This document shows positions 1 through 5,174 of a stretch of 5,830 nt of DNA, in pieces. This stretch comes from an uncultured Eubacteriales bacterium (GTDB taxonomy: Bacteria > Bacillota > Clostridia > Christensenellales > CAG-917): contig URTQ01000092.1 of assembly GCA_900550855.1 (NCBI GenBank), forward strand, positions 1 through 5,830. Reading direction: 5' to 3'. Position numbers and translations under genes: made by a program. The first letter of the stretch is position 1; each line of letters starts with the position of its first letter. Below the pieces are notes generated by a model, which ran no database searches, was not told the DNA's origin, and saw only the letters and a list, made by a program, of their open reading frames with translations.

Positions 1-10
1 TTTGAGGGAA

Positions 11-34
11 CCCACGGCGTCCGCTTCGCGTGGG
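11..34. repeat. Short inverted repeat (hairpin)
   Basis: CCCACG at 11-16 is perfectly complementary to CGTGGG at 29-34. After a one-base bulge (G17), C18-G19 can pair with C27-G28, leaving a 7-base loop. No run of T follows on the + strand, so this is not a standard intrinsic terminator for a gene entering from the left. It could be the end of an upstream transcript or part of a repeat element. Confidence 0.4.
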
Positions 35-81
35 GCAACACTCAGCACTCGCATATATAGGGACATTTTCCTACTTATGCC

Positions 82-130
82 ACCGTCCTTTGTGTGCCAG
101 CTACGCACCCAAACGGCACAGTCGGACGGT
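82..130. repeat. Nested inverted repeat, possible structured RNA or dispersed palindrome
   Basis: The outer arms ACCGTCC (82-88) and GGACGGT (124-130) are perfect complements. Inside them TGTGCC (93-98) and GGCACA (115-120) are also perfect complements. They are separated from the outer arms by small asymmetric internal loops (4 and 3 bases) and enclose a 16-base loop. Two stacked perfect stems in 49 bases are unlikely by chance in otherwise unremarkable DNA. No known riboswitch or T-box consensus is recognised. It may fold in the leader of the downstream operon, or belong to a REP- or MITE-like intergenic repeat. Confidence 0.5.
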
Positions 131-237
131 ACGAATCGTCAAGCTCGGCGTTCGCTTTCTCGCCGCCGTTGCGGCTCGCGTTCCGTCTTCGCAATAAGGG
201 GATAGAAAACAAAAATACATAACTTTTCAATATAGAT

Positions 238-2130
238 ATGACAGACAAAAACACAAAAAATAAAGAGCCGAAACAGAAAAACGTTATCGACAGAAAGACC
301 AAAATCGTACGCAGAACGAATATCGGCGGACAAGCCGTTCTCGAAGGCGTTATGATGAAGGGCGCGCGCTCTATCGCAACCGCCGTTCGCACCCCTGACG
401 GCGATATCACAGTCGAAAGCAAGTACGTCAAGGACGCAAAACAACGCAACGCGTTTTTGCGTTTGCCGTTCGTAAGAGGCGTGGTCAATCTTTTCACCCA
501 ACTCTTTCAGGGTACGGGCATTATGATGCGTTCCGCCGAAGTGTACGGCGATTACGCCGAGCCGTCCAAACTCGACAAGTGGATGGCGGACAAACTCAAA
601 ATCAATCCGATGAACGTGCTTATGGGCTTCTCGGTGGTTTTGGGCGTACTACTCGCCGTCGGACTTTTCGTGTTTTTGCCCAACTTCCTTGCTTCGCTCA
701 TATGCGACAACATAGCGGCAATCGCTTCTTCGTCGCTCAAAAGCCTTTGGTACAGCCTCATCGAAGGCGGTCTTATGCTTTTGATTTTCATATCCTACAT
801 TCTTCTCGTCACGCTTATGAAAGACGTGCGCAGAGTGTTTATGTATCACGGCGCGGAACACAAGGTCATATCCTGCTATGAAAGAGGACTCGACCTCACC
901 GTCGAAAACGCAAAGCATATGCCCAGAGAACACTCTCGTTGCGGAACGACATTCCTGTTTTTCGTGATAGCGGTGAGCATAATGGTTTTCGTACTCGTCA
1001 ACTTTATGATTGAGAAGTGCGGACTGGTCGTATCGAGCGACGTCGGCGGCGCAAAGGTGCTAAACGCGCTTATAAAACTCGGATTCAAACTGTTGTTTTT
1101 GCCGGTCGTTGCAGGCGTATCCTACGAACTTTTGAAATTGCTTGCAAAGAGCGATTGCCTTTTCGTACGCATACTTCGCGCGCCGGGTATGGCACTTCAA
1201 AAACTCACAACCAAAGAGCCTACCGACGATATGCTCGAAGTGTCGCTCACGGCGTTCAAAACCGTGCTTGCTATGGACGAAAATCCGAATTTGGAAGAAA
1301 GAAAATTCGACATAAAAGTGCCTTACGGCGTTGCGAGAGCCAAACTTCAAAGCATCGCAAAAGGCGCGGACGACGCGGATATAGACTGGTTGCTCGTCGA
1401 GGTTACGGGCAAAAAGAGAAGCGAACTTCAATCTCTCAAAACCCTCACCAAAACCGAGTTTGACAACGCAGAAGCCATTGCAAAGCGTATGTCGGACGGC
1501 ACGCCGCTTCAATACGCGCTCGGTTATTGTGAGTTTTACGGCATAAAAATTGCCGTCAACAAAAACGTGCTTATACCTCGTCCCGAAACCGAAGAACTCG
1601 TGGAAAAGGCGATTGCGACGATAAAGGAAAAACAAACGCAATGCGACGTTCTCGACTTGTGTACAGGAAGCGGCGCGATTGCGGTTGCGATTGCAAAGAA
1701 CACGAATGCGAAAGTGAGCGCGTGCGACGTGAGCGTGGGCGCGATAGACGTTGCGCTTGCAAACTCGCTCAACACGGGCGTTCGAGTGGACTTTTCAAAG
1801 GGCGATATGTGGGGCGCGGTGGCTAACAAGGCCTTTGACGTAATCGTGTCCAATCCGCCGTACATTCCCACGTCCGACGTTCAAAAACTCGATTCCAAAG
1901 TCAAGGACTTCGAGCCGCAACTCGCACTTGACGGCGACAGCGACGGCTTGAAATTCTACCGCATAATCGCAAACAAACTCGACGAACATCTCAAAGACGA
2001 CGGCGTGCTTCTTTTGGAATACGGTGCGGGACAGGCAGACGATATAAAGGCGATATTCGATGGCTATGACGTCGAAATTCTCAAAGACATCGAAGGACTC
2101 GACCGTATCGCAGTGGTGAAAAGAAAATGA
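238..2130 (+). CDS. prmC: DUF1385 membrane protein fused to PrmC, release factor glutamine N5-methyltransferase
   Basis: This 630-residue protein joins two families normally encoded by separate adjacent genes. Residues 1-345 are a complete DUF1385 (YqhQ-like) protein of unknown function, with GGQAVLEGVMMKG at 30-42, YHGAEHK at 203-209, HSRCGT at 232-237 and a C-terminal EP..DMLEVSL segment (327-336). Hydrophobic helices lie near 128-152, 174-194, 237-258 and 280-300. Residues ~355-630 are a full-length PrmC (E. coli PrmC is 277 residues), with PRPETEELV at 447-455, the SAM-binding motif DLCTGSG at 473-479 and the catalytic NPPY at 539-542. PrmC transfers a methyl group from SAM to the glutamine of the GGQ motif in RF1 and RF2. 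With four helices and both ends inside, the methyltransferase would sit on the cytoplasmic face of the membrane. The junction (~346-358) shows no stop, frameshift or internal ribosome binding site before Met346. ATG 238 is the only plausible start, since a stop lies in frame at 220-222, but no Shine-Dalgarno precedes it. The prmC symbol covers only the C-terminal half. Confidence 0.93.
   Translation: MTDKNTKNKEPKQKNVIDRKTKIVRRTNIGGQAVLEGVMMKGARSIATAVRTPDGDITVESKYVKDAKQRNAFLRLPFVRGVVNLFTQLFQGTGIMMRSAEVYGDYAEPSKLDKWMADKLKINPMNVLMGFSVVLGVLLAVGLFVFLPNFLASLICDNIAAIASSSLKSLWYSLIEGGLMLLIFISYILLVTLMKDVRRVFMYHGAEHKVISCYERGLDLTVENAKHMPREHSRCGTTFLFFVIAVSIMVFVLVNFMIEKCGLVVSSDVGGAKVLNALIKLGFKLLFLPVVAGVSYELLKLLAKSDCLFVRILRAPGMALQKLTTKEPTDDMLEVSLTAFKTVLAMDENPNLEERKFDIKVPYGVARAKLQSIAKGADDADIDWLLVEVTGKKRSELQSLKTLTKTEFDNAEAIAKRMSDGTPLQYALGYCEFYGIKIAVNKNVLIPRPETEELVEKAIATIKEKQTQCDVLDLCTGSGAIAVAIAKNTNAKVSACDVSVGAIDVALANSLNTGVRVDFSKGDMWGAVANKAFDVIVSNPPYIPTSDVQKLDSKVKDFEPQLALDGDSDGLKFYRIIANKLDEHLKDDGVLLLEYGAGQADDIKAIFDGYDVEILKDIEGLDRIAVVKRK
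2115..2130 (+). promoter_or_regulatory. ATGA translational-coupling junction between prmC and prfA
   Basis: The prfA ATG (2127-2129) overlaps the TGA of the upstream gene (2128-2130). Upstream, GGTGA (2115-2119) matches part of the anti-Shine-Dalgarno complement at 7-base spacing, weaker than the GGAGG sites of the later genes. This arrangement is typical of termination-reinitiation, so synthesis of RF1 is probably tied to synthesis of the enzyme that modifies it. Confidence 0.7.
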
Positions 2131-3212
2131 AAATATCCGACGGTATGCTTCAAAAATTAGACAAAATCGAGGCTCGCTACGAAGAGGTGGGCAATCTTTT
2201 GTCTTTGCCGCAAAACATATCCGACCAAGAGAAATTCAAGTCGCTTTCGAAGGAACATTCCGACCTCGCCCCGATTTGCGAAATTTACGGCGTATACAAA
2301 AAGCATAAGCAGGATTTCGAGGATTGCGAGAGTATGGCGGCGGCGGAAGCCGACCCCGATATGAAAGCGTTGCTTAAACAAGAACTCGACGATTTGCGCG
2401 ATGCTCTCGATAATGACGCAAACGACCTCAAAATATCCCTCTTGCCCAAAGACCCCGACGAAGACAACAACGTTATTATGGAAATACGCGCGGGCGCAGG
2501 CGGCGACGAGGCGGCTCTTTTCGGAACGGAACTTATGAAGATGTACCGCCATTACGCCGAAAACAACCGCTGGAAAGTCGAGGAAGTCAATATGAACTAC
2601 ACCGAACTCGGCGGCGCGAAAGAACTCGTGTTTATGATAACGGGCAAGGGTGTATACGGCAAACTCAAATTCGAGAGCGGCGTGCATAGAGTGCAACGCG
2701 TTCCCGAAACCGAGTCGCAAGGCAGGGTGCATACCTCGACCGTAACCGTTGCGGTGCTTCCCGAAGCGCAGAACGTTGAGGTAAATCTCAACGAAAACGA
2801 TATAAAAGTGGATACTTATCGTTCGGGCGGCGCAGGCGGACAGCACGTCAACAAGACGGAAAGCGCAATCCGAATGACGCATATTCCCACGGGCATAGTG
2901 GTAGAGTGTCAAGACGAAAGAAGTCAGATTAAAAACAGGGAAAAGGCGCTCAAAGTGCTAAAATCCAGAGTTTACGACTTCTACCGCTCGCAAGCGGAAA
3001 AGGAATACGCCGAAAATCGTCGCGCGCAAGTAGGCACGGGCGATAGAAGCGAGAGAATCCGCACCTACAATTTTCCGCAAGGCAGAGTCACCGACCACCG
3101 CATAGGACTTACCCTTTACAATATCGACAAGTTTATGCTCGGCGACCTTGACGAAATGATTTCCGCGCTTCAAATCGCGGTGCAAAACAAAATGCTCGAA
3201 AATATCGAGTGA
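2127..3212 (+). CDS. prfA: Peptide chain release factor 1 (RF1)
   Basis: RF1 recognises UAA and UAG in the ribosomal A site and triggers hydrolysis of peptidyl-tRNA. The 361-residue length is normal for the family. The N-terminal helical domain covers about residues 1-105. The core begins with MEIRAGAGGDEAALF (118-132). The stop-codon reading tripeptide is PET at 193-195, within HRVQRVPETESQGR. This PxT form marks RF1, whereas RF2 has SPF. The catalytic GGQ loop is SGGAGGQHVNKTES at 233-246, and Gln239 is the residue methylated by PrmC. The conserved R..QVGTGDRSERIRTYN.PQ.R.TDHRI region follows at 299-326. No RF2-type programmed frameshift is present. The start is fixed by the ATGA overlap with the upstream prmC fusion gene, which encodes the modifying enzyme. 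Only 10 bases separate its TGA from the next gene, so cotranscription is likely. Confidence 0.97.
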   Translation: MKISDGMLQKLDKIEARYEEVGNLLSLPQNISDQEKFKSLSKEHSDLAPICEIYGVYKKHKQDFEDCESMAAAEADPDMKALLKQELDDLRDALDNDANDLKISLLPKDPDEDNNVIMEIRAGAGGDEAALFGTELMKMYRHYAENNRWKVEEVNMNYTELGGAKELVFMITGKGVYGKLKFESGVHRVQRVPETESQGRVHTSTVTVAVLPEAQNVEVNLNENDIKVDTYRSGGAGGQHVNKTESAIRMTHIPTGIVVECQDERSQIKNREKALKVLKSRVYDFYRSQAEKEYAENRRAQVGTGDRSERIRTYNFPQGRVTDHRIGLTLYNIDKFMLGDLDEMISALQIAVQNKMLENIE

Positions 3213-3213
3213 C

Positions 3214-3219
3214 GGAGGG
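3214..3219 (+). promoter_or_regulatory. Strong Shine-Dalgarno site GGAGGG
   Basis: GGAGGG lies in the 10-base gap after prfA, with 4 bases between GGAGG and the ATG at 3223. The same octamer CGGAGGGC precedes the gene at 4741 at the same spacing. It supports 3223 as the start and allows initiation independent of prfA translation. Confidence 0.8.
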
Positions 3220-3222
3220 CAA

Positions 3223-4623
3223 ATGATAGTCGAATACAACAAGCGCAACCACCTTCTTGAAGAACACACTTACAAACCGTCCTTGCAAGACGTTGCTCGT
3301 CCAAACCTTCACAGACAAATTTTTACCTACGGTAAAATTCCCAAAATCGCGTTCAATATGCGCCACGTTCCTATGGAATGTCCCAAGGAACTTTACATAT
3401 CCGACACGACTTTCCGCGACGGTCAACAAGCGATGCAACCCTTCAAAGTCAACGACATCGTGGAACTTTACAAGATGCTTCACAAACTCGGCGGAAAGAA
3501 CGGTATCATAAGACAGAGCGAGTTTTTCCTTTACAGCGACAAGGACAAAGAGGCGGTCAAAAAGTGTCTCGAACTCGGCTACGATTTTCCCGAAGTCACA
3601 AGTTGGATTCGCGCAAACGAAAAGGATTTCGAACTCGTCAAGCAATTCGGAATCAAGGAAACGGGCATACTCGTGAGTTGCTCGGACTATCACATCTTCA
3701 AAAAAATGAATATGACTCGCCGTCAGGCGTTGGACAAGTATTTGTCCGTCGTCAAGATGGCTCTCGACAGAGGAATCGTGCCTCGCTGTCACTTCGAAGA
3801 CATCACGAGAGCGGACTATTTCGGATTCGTCGTTCCGTTTGCAATCGAACTTATGAGACTGTCCAGAGAAAGCGGAATCCCCATCAAAATCCGCGCTTGC
3901 GACACTATGGGTTACGGCGTGACGTACCCGGGTACGTCTATGCCCCGAAGCGTGCAGGGCGTAATTTACGGCTTCCGTTATTACGCGCAAGTGCCGAGCG
4001 AGCAACTCGAATGGCACGGTCACAACGACTTTTACAAGGCGGTCACCAACAGCGCGACGGCGTGGCTGTACGGCTGCTCGACGGTCAACACGACGCCGCT
4101 CGGCATAGGCGAGCGCACGGGCAATACGCCCCTCGAAGCGATGGCGATAGAGTATGCGTCGCTCAGAGGCACGACCAACGGTATGAATCTCGAAGTCATA
4201 AGCGAGATTGCCGACTATTTCGAGGACGAAATGGGTTATCATATTCCCCCTCAAACGCCGTTTGTGGGCAAAAACTTCAACGTCACGAAGGCAGGTATTC
4301 ACGCCGACGGTATGCTCAAAGACCAAGAGATTTACAACATTTTCGACACCGAAAAGATTTTGGGCAGAGCGCCGAGAGTGGTCGTCGATTCGTTCAGCGG
4401 ACTTGCGGGAATCGCGTACTGGATAAACGCATACTACGAGTTGCCCACCGAAGAAAAGGTGCAAAAGAGCGACGAACTCGTGGCAAAAATCAAGGAATTT
4501 GCGGACAAGGAATACGCGTCGGGACGTACAACCGCCATAAGCGACGGCGAACTCGACACTATGATATCTTTGCTCGATCCTCAAAGACACGCATACTTCC
4601 TTTCAAAGAGCAAAAATCACTGA
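3223..4623 (+). CDS. DRE-TIM acyltransferase, probable Re-citrate synthase (homocitrate/isopropylmalate synthase family)
   Basis: Enzymes of this family condense acetyl-CoA with a 2-oxoacid in a metal-dependent Claisen reaction in the cytoplasm. After a ~55-residue N-terminal extension, the TIM barrel opens with DTTFRDGQQ (61-69; catalytic Arg65, metal ligand Asp66). HFEDITRAD follows at 190-198, then the metal-binding HxH in EWHGHND (263-269; His265, His267), GIGERTGN (294-301), and GIHADG (358-363), whose His360 corresponds to the catalytic histidine supplied by the partner subunit. A short helical tail follows, but not the ~100-residue LeuA regulatory domain, so leucine feedback through that domain is not expected. 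From memory, the extension, the length (466 residues) and internal blocks such as FFLYSDKDKEA and WLYGC resemble clostridial proteins usually annotated 2-isopropylmalate synthase. That group is related to the Re-citrate synthase of Clostridium kluyveri. Re-citrate synthase would let an anaerobe make 2-oxoglutarate and glutamate from oxaloacetate. Homocitrate or isopropylmalate synthase activity remains possible. Family confidence is high; substrate confidence is moderate. Confidence 0.8.
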   Translation: MIVEYNKRNHLLEEHTYKPSLQDVARPNLHRQIFTYGKIPKIAFNMRHVPMECPKELYISDTTFRDGQQAMQPFKVNDIVELYKMLHKLGGKNGIIRQSEFFLYSDKDKEAVKKCLELGYDFPEVTSWIRANEKDFELVKQFGIKETGILVSCSDYHIFKKMNMTRRQALDKYLSVVKMALDRGIVPRCHFEDITRADYFGFVVPFAIELMRLSRESGIPIKIRACDTMGYGVTYPGTSMPRSVQGVIYGFRYYAQVPSEQLEWHGHNDFYKAVTNSATAWLYGCSTVNTTPLGIGERTGNTPLEAMAIEYASLRGTTNGMNLEVISEIADYFEDEMGYHIPPQTPFVGKNFNVTKAGIHADGMLKDQEIYNIFDTEKILGRAPRVVVDSFSGLAGIAYWINAYYELPTEEKVQKSDELVAKIKEFADKEYASGRTTAISDGELDTMISLLDPQRHAYFLSKSKNH

Positions 4624-4659
4624 TTTTATCCGTTAATTTTCGCCGCATAGAAAAATGTG

Positions 4660-4678
4660 CGCGATTTTGAAAATTGCG
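4660..4678. repeat. Palindrome just upstream of the promoter
   Basis: These 19 bases form an 8-pair hairpin (one G-T pair) around a 3-base TGA loop, with arms CGCGATTT and AAATTGCG. It ends two bases before the -35 box at 4681. No T run follows directly, so it is a poor intrinsic terminator for the upstream unit. It could be an operator or a weak transcription end. Confidence 0.35.
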
Positions 4679-4680
4679 GG

Positions 4681-4709
4681 TTGAAATCGGATAACTTTTT
4701 ATATATAAT
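4681..4709 (+). promoter_or_regulatory. Near-consensus sigma-A promoter for the NTPase-thrC unit
   Basis: The -35 box TTGAAA (4681-4686, five of six consensus bases) is followed by exactly 17 bases and a perfect -10 box TATAAT (4704-4709). Transcription should begin near 4716, giving a leader of about 25 bases before the ATG at 4741. The surrounding DNA is strongly AT-rich, unlike the flanking genes. This is the only clear housekeeping promoter in the window and separates two transcription units. Confidence 0.85.
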
Positions 4710-4731
4710 ATAACCGAATATAAATATAAGC

Positions 4732-4737
4732 GGAGGG
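4732..4737 (+). promoter_or_regulatory. Strong Shine-Dalgarno site GGAGGG
   Basis: GGAGGG lies just before the ATG at 4741, with 4 bases between GGAGG and the start. It fixes the start of the P-loop gene. Confidence 0.85.
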
Positions 4738-4740
4738 CTT

Positions 4741-5154
4741 ATGATAAAATTTATAACTGGTGCCAAAGGCACGGGCAAAACCAAAATCATCATCGATATG
4801 GCAAACGACAACGTTGAAACCGCAAAAGGCGACATCGTTTTCGTCACGGATACCGACAGATATATGTACTCTCTCAATTACAGAGTTCGTATGGTCAACG
4901 CCAAACAACTCAAAAGAGGGGACGCACCCGTAAGCGAAGAAGCGCTTATCGGCTTCCTCAAAGGCTTGCTTGCAGGCAATCACGACATCGAAACGCTCTA
5001 CATCGACGGCGCGCACAGAATGCTCGGCAAAACCGTTTTCGAAATGAAAGACTTCTTTGACGACCTCAGAGAGATTGCAAAGAACACCGACACCAAATTC
5101 GTGGTTACGGTGAGCGAAAACGAGGAAAATTTCCCTGATTTCATTCGCGCGTAA
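4741..5154 (+). CDS. Small P-loop NTP-binding protein of unknown function
   Basis: This 137-residue protein begins with a beta strand that runs straight into a Walker A motif, GAKGTGKT (7-14; Lys13, Thr14). A Walker B-like strand LYIDG lies at 86-90, ending in Asp89-Gly90 with no obvious catalytic glutamate directly after it. A further beta strand, KFVVTVSEN, follows at 119-127. There is no signal peptide or membrane segment, so it should be cytoplasmic. From memory, short proteins of this kind are widespread in Clostridia and are sometimes mislabelled as PilT-like twitching motility proteins. It lacks the length and the Asp and His boxes of a real PilT. It is the first gene after the promoter at 4681-4709 and is followed 20 bases later by thrC with no terminator between. 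Nucleotide binding is well supported; hydrolysis and cellular role are unknown. Confidence 0.85.
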   Translation: MIKFITGAKGTGKTKIIIDMANDNVETAKGDIVFVTDTDRYMYSLNYRVRMVNAKQLKRGDAPVSEEALIGFLKGLLAGNHDIETLYIDGAHRMLGKTVFEMKDFFDDLREIAKNTDTKFVVTVSENEENFPDFIRA

Positions 5155-5174
5155 GGCAGCGCACAACCAAAAAG

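Larger units (their letters stand above)
1..237. other. Intergenic leader with no recognisable gene, rich in dyads
   Basis: No convincing coding sequence is seen before the ATG at 238. Frame 1 is open only to the TAG at 58-60, and its 19 residues match no family I know. Frame 2 is open to 205, but its translation is arginine- and serine-rich and looks like translated noncoding DNA. Several inverted repeats occur: 11-34, 82-130, a short GCCG/CGGC stem at 165-175, and CGGCG/CGCCG at 146-150 and 161-165. The last 35 bases turn A-rich. I see no good sigma-A promoter. In related genomes rpmE (ribosomal protein L31) often lies upstream of this cluster, but no L31 sequence is visible here. The stretch may be a structured leader or one copy of a dispersed intergenic repeat; the sequence alone does not decide. 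Confidence 0.5.

Noticed and set aside
2..205. Short + strand open frame at the left edge
   Set aside because: It is low-complexity and Arg/Ser-rich, has no recognised family, and spans the inverted repeats at 11-34 and 82-130. It is better explained as noncoding sequence.
231..236. TATAGA as a -10 box for the fusion gene
   Set aside because: No -35-like sequence lies 16-18 bases upstream (208-213 is AACAAA), and transcription would start inside the coding region.
75..501. Two overlapping reverse-strand open frames covering the left intergenic region and the start of the fusion gene
   Set aside because: They overlap the conserved DUF1385 N-terminus on the other strand and have no recognisable domain or ribosome binding site.
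1273..1275. Met346 as a separate internal start for prmC
   Set aside because: No Shine-Dalgarno precedes it and the reading frame is continuous from 238, so a separate PrmC product is not supported by the sequence.
3133..4590. Antisense open frame of 485 codons
   Set aside because: It lies opposite a gene with all family motifs, its translation is rich in Arg, Val, Phe and His with no recognisable domain, and no ribosome binding site supports it. It is a codon-bias shadow.
4613..4627. Perfect AAAATCA/TGATTTT palindrome over the stop codon of the DRE-TIM gene as a terminator
   Set aside because: The only stem it could form is five A-U pairs with a 5-base loop, too weak for an intrinsic terminator, and no proper T run follows.
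3378..4670. Second + strand open frame of 430 codons inside the DRE-TIM gene
   Set aside because: The translation is dominated by Arg, Ser, Gln and Leu without any domain; it is an out-of-frame reading of the real gene.
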